The notes: generated from the sequence alone by a model not told the origin. 64,000 nucleotides of DNA from Alkalicaulis satelles (GCF_008630495.1 NZ_VWOJ01000002.1:201001-265000); one strand, 5' to 3'. Shown: positions 1-9,914, counted from the stretch's first letter. Numbers and translations are program-made.

Positions 1-129
1 CTCATGACCCGGCCCCGCCAGGGCGCGCACGCGCCCGGCATCATCAAAATGCATAGTGTCGGCAGGCAGGCGCCGCCCCTCGCGGGGGGCGCTTTTGGCC
101 TTGGGGCGCGGTTTGGGACTTCGGCTCAC
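1..129 (-). CDS. phoH: PhoH-like ATPase, N-terminal part (cut by window start)
   Basis: The frame stays open to the window edge (43 codons visible). It starts at a GTG that overlaps the miaB stop as GTGA. The visible residues are basic (SPKPRPKAK) and then read [18 protein letters not shown], which resembles the start of the PhoH domain (the FDDNRL...FG region in relatives). In many proteobacteria phoH directly follows miaB, ahead of ybeY. The ATP-binding domain lies outside the window, so the call rests on this short match and the gene order. PhoH proteins are P-loop NTPases linked to RNA metabolism. Confidence 0.6.
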   Translation of the reverse strand, partial: MSRSPKPRPKAKSAPREGRRLPADTMHFDDAGRVRALAGPGHE

Positions 130-1538
130 GCGGCGCGCGTCTCCTCCGGGACCAGTCGGGCTGACAGCGCATTGCGGCTGGCGCCGGTGATCTCCACCTG
201 TGCGATCTGGCCGATCAGCCTGTCCGGGCCGTCGCAATGGACCGCCTGCAGATAGGGGCTGCGCCCGGCGATCTGGCCGTGATTGCGCCCGGCGCGCTCG
301 AACAGCACCGGCAGGCGCCGCCCGGTCATGGAGGCGTTGAACGCTTCCTGCTGGGCGCCCAGAAGCGCCTGCAGGCGCAACAGGCGCTCATGCTTGACCG
401 CCTCATCGACCTGGCCGGCCATGGCCGCGCCCGGCGTGCCGGGACGGCGCGAATACTTGAACGAGAAGCAGGCCGCGTAATTGACCGCGCGCGCCAGCTC
501 CATCGTGGCCTCGAAATCGGCCTCGGTCTCGCCGGGAAAGCCCACAATCATGTCGCCGGAAATGGCGATATCGGGCCGCGCCGCGCGCAGGCGCTCGATG
601 ATGGCCAGATAGTCCGCCGCCGTATGACGCCGGTTCATGGCCTTGAGGATCCGGTCCGAGCCCGACTGCACCGGCAGGTGGAAATAGGGCATCAGGGCGG
701 GCGTGTCGGCGAACGCCGCAATCAGATCGTCATCCATATCGCCCGGATGGGAGGTGGTGAAGCGGATGCGCTCCAGCCCGTCAATGCGCGCCAGATGGCG
801 CACCAGACGCGCCAGCCCCCAGGGCCCGTCCGCCTCGCGCCCCGCCGGGGGCGCGCCGTGATAGGCGTTGACGTTCTGGCCCAAGAGCGTCACCTCGCGC
901 ACGCCTTGGGCGGCCAGCGCGCGCACCTCGGCGGTCACCTGGTCCACCGCGCGCGACCATTCGGCGCCGCGCGTATAGGGCACCACGCAGAACGTGCAGA
1001 ACTTGTCGCAGCCCTCCTGCACGGTCACGAAGGCGCTATAGCCCTCGATCTGGCGCGCAGGCGCGGCCAGGGCGTCGAACTTGTCCTCGACCTCGAACTC
1101 GGTCTGCAGCGCCTCGCCGCGTCCGCGATGCACGTTGGCGATGAACTCGGGCAGTTTGTGATAGGCCTGCGGCCCCACCACCAGATCCACCACCGGCGCG
1201 CGCGCGCGGATCTCGGCGCCTTCGGCCTGGGCGACGCAGCCGGCCACGGCGATGGTCATGGCCCCGCCCGCCGCCGCCTTTTCCTCTTTCAGAGGGCGCA
1301 GCCGGCCCAGCTCCGAATAGACCTTCTCGGCGGCCTTCTCGCGGATATGGCAGGTGTTGAGGATGACCAGATCGGCGCCCTCGGGCGCCTCGGCCGGCTC
1401 ATAGCCAAGAGGCGTCAGCAGATCGCGCATACGCTCGGAGTCGTACACGTTCATCTGGCAGCCATAGGTCTTGATGAACAGGCGCTTGCGGGTCTTGTCA
1501 CCGGAAGTCGCCGTGGCGGCGTTCGCAGTCTCGGTCAT
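126..1538 (-). CDS. miaB: tRNA-2-methylthio-N6-dimethylallyladenosine synthase
   Basis: MiaB is a radical-SAM methylthiotransferase that adds the 2-methylthio group to i6A37 of tRNAs reading UNN codons. The 470-residue product has an N-terminal UPF0004 domain with the [10 protein letters not shown] cluster-binding motif. This is followed by a radical-SAM core with CDKFCTFC (CxxxCxxC) near residue 180, and a C-terminal TRAM-like region. Length and motifs fit the family. The start is the first ATG, with an AGGAGG about 12 nt upstream. It follows fur on the same strand and overlaps the phoH-like gene by 4 nt, so it probably shares their transcript. Confidence 0.96.
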   Translation of the reverse strand: MTETANAATATSGDKTRKRLFIKTYGCQMNVYDSERMRDLLTPLGYEPAEAPEGADLVILNTCHIREKAAEKVYSELGRLRPLKEEKAAAGGAMTIAVAGCVAQAEGAEIRARAPVVDLVVGPQAYHKLPEFIANVHRGRGEALQTEFEVEDKFDALAAPARQIEGYSAFVTVQEGCDKFCTFCVVPYTRGAEWSRAVDQVTAEVRALAAQGVREVTLLGQNVNAYHGAPPAGREADGPWGLARLVRHLARIDGLERIRFTTSHPGDMDDDLIAAFADTPALMPYFHLPVQSGSDRILKAMNRRHTAADYLAIIERLRAARPDIAISGDMIVGFPGETEADFEATMELARAVNYAACFSFKYSRRPGTPGAAMAGQVDEAVKHERLLRLQALLGAQQEAFNASMTGRRLPVLFERAGRNHGQIAGRSPYLQAVHCDGPDRLIGQIAQVEITGASRNALSARLVPEETRAA

Positions 1539-1666
1539 GGGCGCAGCCGGCCTCCTCGCCGGCGGAACGGGTCACCAATAGCCAATGCGCAGCCCGAAGG
1601 CCGCGCGCAGACCCTGCGTTATGGGCATTGAGGCCTTGCGATGCAAGCGCGGGGCTTCGTCAGCCC

Positions 1667-2083
1667 CTATTCCCCGCCCTTCAGCTTGACGCCGTAGAGC
1701 TCCAGGCGGTGATCGACGAGCTTGTAGCCCAGGCGCCGGGCGATGGCTTCCTGGAGGCGTTCGATTTCCTCGTCATAGAACTCCACCACATCGCCGGTAT
1801 TCATGTCGATCAGGTGATCGTGGTGATCCTCGGGCGCTTCTTCATAACGCGAGCGGCCGTCGCGGAAATCGTGGCGCTCGATAATGCCGGCGTCCTCGAA
1901 CAGGCGCACGGTGCGGTACACCGTGGCCAGCGAGATGCCCTTGTCGATCTCGTTGGCGCGCCGGTGCAGTTCCTCGGCGTCGGGATGATCGTCGGCGCGT
2001 GACAAGACGCGCGCGATGACCCGGCGCTGCTCGGTCATGCGCAAGCCCTTGTCCACGCAGAGCTGTTCGATCCGGTCGGTCAT
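1667..2083 (-). CDS. fur: Fur family iron-responsive transcriptional regulator
   Basis: A 138-residue Fur-family repressor. The N-terminal winged helix contains LATVYRTVRLFEDAGII, and the dimerization part carries the metal-binding HHDHLI and a late HRLELYG. The structural CxxC pairs of gamma-proteobacterial Fur are absent (the region reads LIDMNTG), as in Caulobacter-type Fur. It is therefore expected to bind Fe(II) without the structural zinc site. It lies between rimI and miaB on the minus strand, with about 100 nt to rimI and 130 nt to miaB, a gene order I associate with Caulobacterales and relatives. Mur or Irr is possible, but the sequence looks closest to Fur. Confidence 0.88.
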   Translation of the reverse strand: MTDRIEQLCVDKGLRMTEQRRVIARVLSRADDHPDAEELHRRANEIDKGISLATVYRTVRLFEDAGIIERHDFRDGRSRYEEAPEDHHDHLIDMNTGDVVEFYDEEIERLQEAIARRLGYKLVDHRLELYGVKLKGGE

Positions 2084-2186
2084 GGGAGGCCTCGCTGGTC
2101 TCGGGGCCGCGCGCCACAGGGCGCGGGGGCGATGACCCTAGATACGCTCCGCCCTTGCGGCCTGTCCATACGCAAAGGGATTGGGG

Positions 2187-2627
2187 TTATTCCAGCTCGC
2201 GGGCCAGGACCCGCGCATCAGCGCCGTCGCGGTAATAGCGCGTACGCTGCCCGACCTGGCGGTATCCTGCGCGTTCATAGAGCGTGGCGGCCGGCGCATT
2301 GACGTGGGACACCTCCAGAAACAGCCGCTCCGCTCCGGCCCGGCGCGCCTCGGTTTCAGCCGCGTTCAGCAGCGCCAGCCCGGCGCCGCGCCCGCGCTGG
2401 GACGGCAGGACGCCCAGGGTCAGAAGCTCGGCCTCGTCCAGCACCACGCGCACCAGCGCCAGGCCGCCGGGCGCGCCGCCCGCCTCGATCACCAGCGCAG
2501 CGACCCCCGGACTGGCCAGGAGCCCGGCCATCTCGCTCTCGCTCCAGCATTCCTCAAAGCATTGCGCGTGCAGCGCGGCCAGCAGCGCCGCCGCCTCGGA
2601 CCCGCACCGCGTGACGGCCAGGCTCAT
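2187..2627 (-). CDS. rimI: Ribosomal-protein-alanine N-acetyltransferase (RimI-like GNAT)
   Basis: A 146-residue GNAT acetyltransferase with the acetyl-CoA pyrophosphate-binding motif QRGRGAGLALL in the middle, then FLEVSHVNAPAATLYERAGY, the C-terminal signature shared by RimI proteins. RimI acetylates the N-terminal alanine of ribosomal protein S18. The gene overlaps the tsaB stop by 4 nt. A tsaB-rimI pair is common across bacteria and supports the assignment, although GNAT substrate specificity cannot be read from sequence. Confidence 0.85.
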   Translation of the reverse strand: MSLAVTRCGSEAAALLAALHAQCFEECWSESEMAGLLASPGVAALVIEAGGAPGGLALVRVVLDEAELLTLGVLPSQRGRGAGLALLNAAETEARRAGAERLFLEVSHVNAPAATLYERAGYRQVGQRTRYYRDGADARVLARELE

Positions 2628-3253
2628 GCCCCCTCGCCCGCCCGCTTGGCGTCCGGTGCGCGGGCATAGACCGGGGCGGGGGACGGCGCATCGCCGGGCG
2701 CCGCCCGGGTCAGCGCCAGCAGCGCGTCCAGCGGCGCAGCGGGATCGTCCGGCGCGCCCAGAAGCGCCGCGCCGGAGCCGGCCAGCCGGGCGCCGGGATG
2801 GGCGTCAAAGGCGATGCGGGCCGCCTCCAGATCACCGCGAACAGGATCGGCCAGCGCATCGCCATCGCGATAGACCCGCCAGATCAGCTCGCCGCGCCTT
2901 GCGTCATGCACGCTGAAAACGGTGGCGGAAGCGTCAGGATCGGCCCGGCGCGCCCAGGCGTCCAGCGCCGTGACGCCCACAGCCTGCGCGCCTGCAGCCA
3001 GCGCCAGCCCGCGCGCGAAAGCCACGCCCACGCGCACGCCGGCAAAGCCGCCGGGGCCAGTATTGACGCCGATGCGCATGAGATCGCGTGGCGCAACGCC
3101 CGCCTCATCCATCAGATCGCGCACCCAGGGCGCCAGCACTTCGGCATGGCCGCGCCCGATATCCTCGCTGCGGCGCGCCACACGCCCGCCCGCCTCCAGC
3201 GCGCAGGCGCACCAGGACGTGGAGGTGTCGATGACCAGGACCGCAGCGCGCAT
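2624..3253 (-). CDS. tsaB: tRNA threonylcarbamoyladenosine biosynthesis protein TsaB
   Basis: TsaB is the non-catalytic partner of TsaD in making t6A37 in ANN-decoding tRNAs. The 209-residue product starts with the ASKHA-fold strand VLVIDTSTSWCACALE and carries the diagnostic GPGGFAGVRVGVAFARGLA segment around residues 65-85. Length is normal. It sits 30 nt after infB and overlaps rimI, so it is probably transcribed with both. In many proteobacteria rbfA and truB occupy the position after infB; here tsaB does. Confidence 0.92.
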   Translation of the reverse strand: MRAAVLVIDTSTSWCACALEAGGRVARRSEDIGRGHAEVLAPWVRDLMDEAGVAPRDLMRIGVNTGPGGFAGVRVGVAFARGLALAAGAQAVGVTALDAWARRADPDASATVFSVHDARRGELIWRVYRDGDALADPVRGDLEAARIAFDAHPGARLAGSGAALLGAPDDPAAPLDALLALTRAAPGDAPSPAPVYARAPDAKRAGEGA

Positions 3254-3283
3254 GCCGGCGTCCTTCCGCCAAGCCGTCCCGCC

Positions 3284-5872
3284 CTAGAGCGAGCGCTTGA
3301 CCTCCTCGACCTGGAAGCACTCGATCTGGTCGCCGACCTGGATGTCCTCGTATTTCTCGAAGGCCATGCCGCACTCGGTGCCCGCGCGCACTTCGGGGAC
3401 CTCGTCCTTGAAGCGCTTGAGGGTGGACAGCTTGCCTTCGTGAAGCACCGTGTCGTCGCGCAGCAGGCGCACGCCGCAGCCGCGCTTGACCACGCCTTCG
3501 GTGACGCGGCACCCAGCCACCTTGCCCACCTTGGTGATGGAGAAGACTTCCAGGATCTCGGCGTAACCGATGAAGGTCTCGCGCTTCTCCGGCGCCAGCA
3601 TGCCTTCCAGCGTCGCCTTCACATCGTCGATCAGGTCGTAGATCACCGAGTAATAGCGGATCTCCACGCCTTCGCGCTCGGCCAGTTCGCGCGCCTGCTT
3701 GTTGGCGCGCACATTGAACGCGAAGATCGGCGCGCCCGAGGCGCGCGCCAGCAGCACATCGCTTTCAGACACGCCGCCCGGGGCGGAGTGAATGACGCGC
3801 GCGCGCACTTCCTCATTGCCCAGCTTGTCCATGGCGCCGCCAATGGCCTCGGCCGAGCCTTGCACGTCGGACTTGACCAGCATGGGCATCTCGGAGACCT
3901 CAGCCTGCTGCAGGCGGGCCATCATCTGCTCGAGCGAGGCGCCCATGCCCGTGCGCGCGGCCGCAGAGCGGTCACGCACCATGCGCTGGCGGTAGGCGAC
4001 CAGTTCGCGCGCGCGCGCCTCGGTCTCCACCACGGCGAACACCTCGCCCGGCTCGGGCGCGCCGTCCAGACCGAGAATCTCGGCGGGAAGGGACGGACCG
4101 GCGTCCTTCATCTGCTGGCCGCGCTCATTGACCAGGGCGCGCACCTTGCCCCACTGGGCGCCGGCCACGACGATATCGCCGCGCTTCAGCGTACCGCGCT
4201 TGACCAGCACGGTGGCCACGGGGCCGCGGCCCTTGTCGATCTGGGATTCGATCACCACGCCCTCGGCGGAGCGGTCCGGATTGGCTTTCAGCTCCAGAAG
4301 CTCCGATTGCAGGGTGATCGCCTCGGTCAACTCGTCGAGACCGGTTTTCTTGGTCGCCGACACATTCACCGACTGCACGTCGCCGCCCATGGATTCCACG
4401 AACACCTCGTGCTGGAGCAATTCCTGCAGCACCTTGTCCGGGGTGGCGTCGGGCTTGTCGATCTTGTTGACGGCCACGATGATCGGCACGCCTGCGGCCT
4501 TGGCGTGTTTGATCGCCTCGATGGTCTGGGGCATGACGCCGTCATCGGCGGCCACCACCAGGATGACGATATCGGTCGCCTGGGCGCCGCGCGCACGCAT
4601 CGAGGAGAACGCCGCGTGACCGGGCGTATCCAGGAAGGTGATGCGGTCGCCGGTTTTCAGCTGCACCTGATAGGCGCCGATATGCTGGGTGATGCCCCCG
4701 GCCTCACCGGCGGCCACATCGGTCTGGCGCAACGCGTCCAGCAGCGAGGTCTTGCCGTGGTCCACATGGCCCATGACGGTGACCACCGGCGGGCGCGGCT
4801 TCTTGGCGCCGTCATCATCCTCGGCCGAGATGAAGCCCAGCTCCACGTCGGATTCCGACACCCGCTTCACGGTGTGGCCGAACTCCTCGACGATCAGCTC
4901 GGCGGTGTCGGCGTCGATCACGTCATTGGCCCGGACCATCTGGCCCTGGGTCATGAGATATTTGACCACGTCCGCAGCGCGCTCGGCCATGCGCTGGGCG
5001 AGATCCTGGACGGTGATCGCCTCGGGCACCACCACTTCGCGCGAGACCTTCTCGCGGCCCTGGCCCTGCTGGGCGCGGCGCATTTTCTCACGCTCGCGCG
5101 CGCGGCGGATGGAGGCCAGGGAGCGCTGGCGGCCCTCATCGCCTTCCTCGATATTCTGCAGCGTCAGCTTGCCGGCATGGCGGCGGCCCTCGCGTCCGCG
5201 CCCGCCGCCGGTCTTTTCAGCCGGCTCGGCTTTCTTCTCCTTGATGCGCCCGCCCATCTTGCTGAGCATGTCGGCGGCGTCGTCACTGGCGCCGCGTTCG
5301 CGCGGCTTGTCCGCCTTGCGCTGGGGCTTCAGGGAAGGCTCAGGCGGCATCGCCGGATCCGGTTCCACCGGCGCCTCGGGTTCGCTGCGCGCGGGCGCTT
5401 CGGCCTCGGCCTTGCGGCGGCGTTCAGCCTCTTCGCGGGCCTTGCGCTCGTCCTCCTCGCGCTGGCGCTGTTCTTCCAGGGCGCGCAGCTCGTCGGCCTG
5501 ACGGCGCGTGCGATCTTCTTCCTCGGCGCGCTTTTTCTCTTCGCGGGCGTCCTGCTCGGCGCGGGCGCGCTGGATCGCGGCCTGGCGCTTGAGCAGTTCT
5601 TCCTCTGACAGGCCCAGCTGCTTGGCCTTGGCGGCCAGCAGGGCGCGCGCGCGCTCCTTGTCGGACAAAGCGGGCTTGGCGCCGTCCTTGCCGGCGGACG
5701 CAGGGGCGTCCTTGCCGCCGGGCGCGCCGGGGCGCTTGCGTTTCTTCTCCACCACGACGGCCTTCTGGCGCCCGCGCGGAAAGCTCTGGCGCACCGTTCC
5801 GGACGGCGTGGAGCCGCCCCCCAGTGACAGAGGTTTGCGGCCCGAGGTGTTGCGTTCGTCAGCGTCGCTCAT
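3284..5872 (-). CDS. infB: Translation initiation factor IF-2
   Basis: IF-2 is the GTPase that delivers fMet-tRNA to the 30S subunit. From the chosen start it is 862 residues: a long charged Lys/Glu/Arg-rich N-terminal region with predicted coiled coil (about 60-250), the IF2_N domain, then the GTPase domain. G motifs are visible: GHVDHGKTS (about residue 370), DTPGHAAF and NKIDKPD. Domains II-IV end in [18 protein letters not shown]. An ATG 69 nt further upstream is in frame, but AAGGA lies 6 nt before the ATG at 5872, which I take as the start. It follows ylxR by 140 nt in the nusA operon. Confidence 0.96.
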   Translation of the reverse strand: MSDADERNTSGRKPLSLGGGSTPSGTVRQSFPRGRQKAVVVEKKRKRPGAPGGKDAPASAGKDGAKPALSDKERARALLAAKAKQLGLSEEELLKRQAAIQRARAEQDAREEKKRAEEEDRTRRQADELRALEEQRQREEDERKAREEAERRRKAEAEAPARSEPEAPVEPDPAMPPEPSLKPQRKADKPRERGASDDAADMLSKMGGRIKEKKAEPAEKTGGGRGREGRRHAGKLTLQNIEEGDEGRQRSLASIRRAREREKMRRAQQGQGREKVSREVVVPEAITVQDLAQRMAERAADVVKYLMTQGQMVRANDVIDADTAELIVEEFGHTVKRVSESDVELGFISAEDDDGAKKPRPPVVTVMGHVDHGKTSLLDALRQTDVAAGEAGGITQHIGAYQVQLKTGDRITFLDTPGHAAFSSMRARGAQATDIVILVVAADDGVMPQTIEAIKHAKAAGVPIIVAVNKIDKPDATPDKVLQELLQHEVFVESMGGDVQSVNVSATKKTGLDELTEAITLQSELLELKANPDRSAEGVVIESQIDKGRGPVATVLVKRGTLKRGDIVVAGAQWGKVRALVNERGQQMKDAGPSLPAEILGLDGAPEPGEVFAVVETEARARELVAYRQRMVRDRSAAARTGMGASLEQMMARLQQAEVSEMPMLVKSDVQGSAEAIGGAMDKLGNEEVRARVIHSAPGGVSESDVLLARASGAPIFAFNVRANKQARELAEREGVEIRYYSVIYDLIDDVKATLEGMLAPEKRETFIGYAEILEVFSITKVGKVAGCRVTEGVVKRGCGVRLLRDDTVLHEGKLSTLKRFKDEVPEVRAGTECGMAFEKYEDIQVGDQIECFQVEEVKRSL

Positions 5873-6012
5873 AAGCGTCCTTGCGCGGCAGTCGTGAGAG
5901 GCGCCGGACAGCCGCCGCGAGCTGTCCGCCGTCATATGCATCTGGGTCCGCCCGCCGGAGCGATCACCGCCCCGCCCGAAGGCCCGCTAAACTAGCCGCC
6001 CTGCCCGGCGGA

Positions 6013-6660
6013 TCAACCGTTCTGTGCGCCTGCCGCATTCCCGGCAGGGTCCAGAGGGCGGAAGCCGGCGAGTTTGCCCGCCACCGCCTTAAAGGCCTGC
6101 GCCTCGGGCCCCTGGGCCAGAAGCGCATGCACCAGTCCTGTGCGTCCCAGCGCCTGGCCCAGCGCCTCGGCGCTGAAGCAGGACACCGTGGCCAGGCCCG
6201 GACGGGCGGCGCGCGCCAGCGCGTCCAGCTTGCCGCGCCCGTCCGCCGAACCGTCCGCCGCCTCGATGCGCAGGGCCGGATCGGGGCCCTTCTGCAGGGC
6301 GAGGCGAACCGCATCATACCCCATTGCGAGCCGTCCTGCGCGCCTGGCGAGGCCCAGAACTGACAAGGCGCGCGCTTCAAGCTGCGCCTCGAACGCGCCG
6401 GCGAGGTCTTCAGGGACCTCCACCGGCTGGCCGAAGGCGCGGTGAAACGCCTTGCGGCGCACCGCCAGCTCCACACTCTCCCGGTCCGCCTTCACCCAGG
6501 CGCCCCGGCCCGGCAGGCGGGCGGCGATATCGGGAACCAGGCTCCCGTCCGGCGCCAGCGCCACGCGCAACAGGGCCGCTTCGCCGAGCACCTCTCCGGT
6601 GGCGGCGCAGCGGCGCTCGCGCACCGCCTTCACCCGGCCCGTCCTTGCGCCCCGGCTCAC
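6013..6660 (-). CDS. ylxR: YlxR (DUF448) plus L7Ae-like RNA-binding protein
   Basis: A 215-residue protein. Residues ~12-85 match the DUF448/YlxR fold (ERRCAATGE... GRGAWVKAD). The second half (about 95-190) looks like an L7Ae/YlxQ-type RNA-binding domain (LGLARRAGRLAMGYDAVRLAL). This fused form is usual in Alphaproteobacteria, and the family is a nucleic-acid-binding partner of the nusA-infB operon. The start is a GTG overlapping the nusA stop (GTGA), implying translational coupling. No catalytic role is known. Confidence 0.88.
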   Translation of the reverse strand: MSRGARTGRVKAVRERRCAATGEVLGEAALLRVALAPDGSLVPDIAARLPGRGAWVKADRESVELAVRRKAFHRAFGQPVEVPEDLAGAFEAQLEARALSVLGLARRAGRLAMGYDAVRLALQKGPDPALRIEAADGSADGRGKLDALARAARPGLATVSCFSAEALGQALGRTGLVHALLAQGPEAQAFKAVAGKLAGFRPLDPAGNAAGAQNG

Positions 6661-8420
6661 CGCTTGCCGTCTTCCTCCGCGCCAGAGTCCGCCTCGTCAC
6701 CGCCCGTGTCCAGCAGCTCGGTCAGGTCCACGCCCAGACGGGCCGCCTCGGCCTCAAGATCGGACAGGTCGAGATCGTCCAGCGCCTCGCCCGCCGCATC
6801 GTCCTGCGCCACGGCGTCTTCGGCCTCATCGGTTTCCTGAACCTCTTCGGCTTCAGGCTCCAGCGCGTCCGCCTCGATCCAGCCCGCCGCCACGCGCGCG
6901 CGCATGATCAGGGCTTCGGCCTCGGCGCCGTCCACATCCATGCCGTCCAGCATGCCCGGCTCGCGCACGCGCTCGCCGTCGCGGGTCTCGTACCAGCCGC
7001 GCAGATCGTCCGGGGTGAGACCGGCCAGATCCTCGACCGATTTCACGCCATTCTCGCCCAGGCGCACGGCCAGCGGCAAGGTCACGCCCTCGATCTCCAA
7101 CAGGCCGTCCTCAACGCCCAGCTCGGTGCGGCGGGCGTCCTGCTCGGCGGCCTGGCGCTCCAGCCATTCGCGCGCGCGGGTCTGGATTTCCGCCGCCGTG
7201 GCGTCGTCAAAGCCCTCGATCACCGCGATCTCGTCGAGCTCGGCCCAGGCGATGTCCTCCATCTCGGCGAAGCCTTCAGTGGCCAAGAGCTGGGCGATCA
7301 CCTCGTCCACATCCAGCCCTTCCATGAACAGGGCGGTGCGCGTGGCGAACTCTTTCTGACGGCGCTCGGATTCCTCGACCTCGGTCAGGATGTCGATGGA
7401 CCAGCCGGTGAGCTGGCTGGCCAGGCGCACATTCTGGCCGCGGCGGCCGATGGCCAGCGAAAGCTGATCGTCGGGCACCACCACCTCGATGCGCGTGGCT
7501 TCCTCGTCGAGCACCACCTTGGTGACCTCGGCGGGCTGCAGCGCGTTGACGATGAAGGTGGCCGGGTCCGGGTTGAACGGGATGATGTCGATCTTCTCGC
7601 CGGCCAGCTCGTTGACCACGGCCTGCACGCGCGAGCCGCGCATGCCCACGCACGCGCCCACCGGATCGATGGAGCTGTCATTGGAGATGACGGCGATCTT
7701 GGCCCGGCTGCCCGGATCGCGCGCCACGCGCGGGATCTCGATCACGCCCTCATAGACCTCGGGCACTTCCTGGGCGAACAGGGCGGCCATGAAGTCGGGA
7801 TGGGCGCGCGACAGGAAGATCTGCGGCCCGCGCACTTCGGGGCGCACGTCATAGATATAGGCGCGCACCCGGTCATTGTTCTGCAGCGCCTCGCGCGGAA
7901 TGCCGTCGGCGCGCCGGATAATGCCCTCGGCCTTGCCCAGATCGATGATGGCGTTGCCGTACTCGACGCGCTTGACGATGCCGTTGACGATCTCGCCCAC
8001 GCGGTCCTTGTACTCTTCGTACTGGCGCTGGCGCTCGGCCTCGCGGACCTTCTGGGTGATCACCTGCTTGGCGGTCTGGGAGGCGACGCGGCCGAACTCG
8101 ATGGGCGGCAGCTCTTCTTCATAGACCGTGCCGATCTCGGCTTCCGGGTCGCGGCGGCGGGCCTGTTCGAGGGTCAGCTCGTGGGCCTCGTTCTCGACCT
8201 CCTCGACCACGCTGGTGCGGCTGGTCAGGCGCATCTCGCCGGTCTTGGGATTGATCTTGCAGTGGATATCCAGCTCCGCGCCATAGCGCGAGCGGGCCGC
8301 CTTCTGGATGGCCTCTTCAATGGCCTCCAGGACGATCATCTCGTCGATCATCTTCTCCTGCGCCACCGCGCGGGCGATCTGCAGGATTTCCAGCTTGTTG
8401 GCGCTGACCCCGATAGCCAT
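6657..8420 (-). CDS. nusA: Transcription termination/antitermination factor NusA
   Basis: NusA binds RNA polymerase and modulates pausing, termination and antitermination. The 587-residue product has the N-terminal polymerase-binding domain ([19 protein letters not shown]), an S1 domain, two KH domains with [12 protein letters not shown] and [12 protein letters not shown], helix-hairpin-helix repeats and a very acidic C-terminal tail (about 510-587). The start is the ATG preceded by AAAGGA; a longer in-frame ATG 45 nt upstream overlaps the rimP end and lacks a comparable site. It lies 16 nt after rimP. NusA is known to autoregulate this operon in Escherichia coli. Confidence 0.96.
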   Translation of the reverse strand: MAIGVSANKLEILQIARAVAQEKMIDEMIVLEAIEEAIQKAARSRYGAELDIHCKINPKTGEMRLTSRTSVVEEVENEAHELTLEQARRRDPEAEIGTVYEEELPPIEFGRVASQTAKQVITQKVREAERQRQYEEYKDRVGEIVNGIVKRVEYGNAIIDLGKAEGIIRRADGIPREALQNNDRVRAYIYDVRPEVRGPQIFLSRAHPDFMAALFAQEVPEVYEGVIEIPRVARDPGSRAKIAVISNDSSIDPVGACVGMRGSRVQAVVNELAGEKIDIIPFNPDPATFIVNALQPAEVTKVVLDEEATRIEVVVPDDQLSLAIGRRGQNVRLASQLTGWSIDILTEVEESERRQKEFATRTALFMEGLDVDEVIAQLLATEGFAEMEDIAWAELDEIAVIEGFDDATAAEIQTRAREWLERQAAEQDARRTELGVEDGLLEIEGVTLPLAVRLGENGVKSVEDLAGLTPDDLRGWYETRDGERVREPGMLDGMDVDGAEAEALIMRARVAAGWIEADALEPEAEEVQETDEAEDAVAQDDAAGEALDDLDLSDLEAEAARLGVDLTELLDTGGDEADSGAEEDGKR

Positions 8421-8436
8421 GGTCACTTTTCCTTTG

Positions 8437-8985
8437 TCAGGGTTGATCTTCGTCAGACGGCGCATCCTCTGCGCCAGGGGCGGGCTTGCGGCCCTTGAGG
8501 CTTTCAGCCAGCAGCGCGTCGGTCAGGACGAGCTTGGCGTCGGCGATCCAGTCGAACGGTATGACGGCGGTCTCGTCCTCGCCGGCCAGGTCGATGAGCA
8601 CGCTGTCGTCCTCCACGCCGGCCAGCACGCCGCGGAAGCGCTTGCGCCCCTCCACCAGCCGGTCCAGCTCAAGCTTGGCCTCATAGCCCTCCCAGCGGGC
8701 GAAATGGGCCAGCGCCGTCAGCGGCCGGTCAATGCCCGGCGAGGAGACCTCCAGGTCATACTCGCCCGCGATGGGATCGGCCTGCTCCAGCAGGTCCGAC
8801 AGGCCGCGCGACAGGCGCGCGCAATCGGCCACCGTGATCTCGCCATCGCCGCGCTCGGCCATGATCTGGCACACCGTCTTCTTGCCGCCGGTCACCCGCA
8901 CGCGCACGATCTCCAGCCCCAGCCCGTCGGCGATGGGCTCGGCGAGAGACAGAATGCGCGCGTCCTGGGGCGAGCGGGTCTTCAA
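8437..8985 (-). CDS. rimP: Ribosome maturation factor RimP (TTG start)
   Basis: RimP assists 30S subunit maturation. The conserved core reads GLGLEIVRVRV, then QIMAERGDGEITVADCARLSRGLS and GEYDLEVSSPGIDRPL, followed by the C-terminal SH3-like domain. I place the start at TTG 8985, giving 182 residues. It has AGGAG 6 nt upstream, and the product then begins just before the conserved region. An in-frame ATG at 9054 would add 23 residues encoded by the leader hairpin and looks less likely. It is the first gene of the rimP-nusA-ylxR-infB operon. Confidence 0.88.
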   Translation of the reverse strand: MKTRSPQDARILSLAEPIADGLGLEIVRVRVTGGKKTVCQIMAERGDGEITVADCARLSRGLSDLLEQADPIAGEYDLEVSSPGIDRPLTALAHFARWEGYEAKLELDRLVEGRKRFRGVLAGVEDDSVLIDLAGEDETAVIPFDWIADAKLVLTDALLAESLKGRKPAPGAEDAPSDEDQP

Positions 8986-9013
8986 GGGCGGCTCCTGGCC
9001 AGCGCCGGTAACG

Positions 9014-9043
9014 AAAAGGGCGGCCCGGTCACCCGAGCCGCCC
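9014..9043 (-). terminator. Intrinsic-terminator-like hairpin in the rimP leader (attenuator candidate)
   Basis: On the minus strand GGGCGGC plus TCGG pairs with CCGG plus GCCGCCC around a GTGA tetraloop, giving an 11-bp stem followed at once by TTTTCGTT. It lies downstream of the candidate promoter (9081-9109) and only about 30 nt before the rimP start. It would therefore interrupt the operon's own leader rather than simply end trmB. An attenuator is an inference. Confidence 0.65.
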
Positions 9044-9080
9044 GATCGCGCCATCCGGCGTATCGAACTTGTTGAAGGGG

Positions 9081-9109
9081 TATATACGCGACCGGGCGGG
9101 CGGGCGCAA
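9081..9109 (-). promoter_or_regulatory. Candidate promoter of the rimP-nusA-infB operon
   Basis: Minus-strand TTGCGC (9104-9109) and TATATA (9081-9086) are separated by exactly 17 nt, immediately after the trmB stop. Transcription would start near 9075, giving a leader of about 90 nt before rimP. The match is by eye only. Confidence 0.55.
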
Positions 9110-9113
9110 TGGC

Positions 9114-9815
9114 TCACACCCGCTCAAACTCCATGAATACCGGCGCGATATCGCCCAGGCGTTTGGACTGGTAGCGGGTGATGATGTGATCGGCGGGGTT
9201 CTGACGCCAGCTGCCCGGGCCATCGGCGCGCCAGGCGAGGCCCGGCGTTTCCATCAATATGGGCAAGGCATGGTCGGCATAGGCGCGTACATCGGTGGCC
9301 ACGCGCAGCCGGCCGCCGGGCTGTAGCAGACGGGCCAGCTGGCGCGCGGTATCGGCCTGCACGAAGCGCCGCTTGGCGTGGCGGGACTTGGGCCAGGGAT
9401 CGGGGAAGAGCAGGAAGATGCGCGCAAAGGCGCCGTCTGGCATGCGCTCCATCTCCTCGCGCGCATCGGCGCGTTTGACCCGCACATTGGCGAGCCCGTG
9501 GTCCTCGATGCCCGCCAGCGCCTTGGCGACGCCGTTGAGGAAGGGCTCGATCCCGACAAACCCCGCACCCGGACTGCGCTGCGCCTGGCCGATCAGGTGT
9601 TCCGCCGCGCCAAAGCCGATCTCCAGCACATGATCCTGACAGCCGGGCAGAAGGTCTGCGGGATTGATCACGCCTTCATCGGGCCAGGCCATGGACGGGC
9701 CGAGCCGGTCGACCAGATCCTGCTGGCGCGCGGTCAGGGGATGGCCCTTGGCGCGGCCATAGAGCCGGCGGGCGCCGGCCTTGGGATGGGGCTGGGGAGG
9801 GGCGGGCGGTGTCAT
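9114..9815 (-). CDS. trmB: tRNA (guanine-N7-)-methyltransferase
   Basis: TrmB makes m7G46 in tRNA using S-adenosylmethionine. The 233-residue product has the SAM-binding motif VLEIGFGAAEH, then GIEPFLNGVAKAL and the family signature LLFPDPWPKSRHAKRRFV. The ATG at 9815 is chosen because upstream frame is antisense to the neighbouring acyltransferase and shows no family similarity. The gene is divergent from the acyltransferase and lies just upstream of the rimP operon on the same strand. Confidence 0.93.
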   Translation of the reverse strand: MTPPAPPQPHPKAGARRLYGRAKGHPLTARQQDLVDRLGPSMAWPDEGVINPADLLPGCQDHVLEIGFGAAEHLIGQAQRSPGAGFVGIEPFLNGVAKALAGIEDHGLANVRVKRADAREEMERMPDGAFARIFLLFPDPWPKSRHAKRRFVQADTARQLARLLQPGGRLRVATDVRAYADHALPILMETPGLAWRADGPGSWRQNPADHIITRYQSKRLGDIAPVFMEFERV

Positions 9816-9858
9816 GGCGCGCAGGATGTAACGCGGCGCGCCTGTCCTGACCAGCGCT

Positions 9859-9888
9859 GCGCATGCGTGAAAGGCCCCTTGCATGCGC
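9859..9888. repeat. 8-bp inverted repeat between trmB and the acyltransferase
   Basis: GCGCATGC and GCATGCGC flank a 14-nt spacer that itself contains AAGGCCCCTT. It is the only obvious symmetry in the 99-nt divergent intergenic region, so an operator is possible. No regulator can be named. Confidence 0.35.
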
Positions 9889-9914
9889 GCCCGGCGCGCG
9901 CTCTGGATATATCC

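Noticed and set aside
2798..5608. A 936-codon open frame on the plus strand
   Set aside because: It is antisense to infB and tsaB, His/Gly/Leu-rich from GC skew, and matches no protein family; infB is unmistakable on the other strand.
6324..8498. A 724-codon plus-strand frame
   Set aside because: It is the mirror of nusA and ylxR in high-GC DNA, with no start signal and no recognisable domain.
8986..9054. ATG at 9054 as the rimP start
   Set aside because: It would translate through the leader hairpin and add 23 unconserved residues; the TTG at 8985 has AGGAG at good distance.
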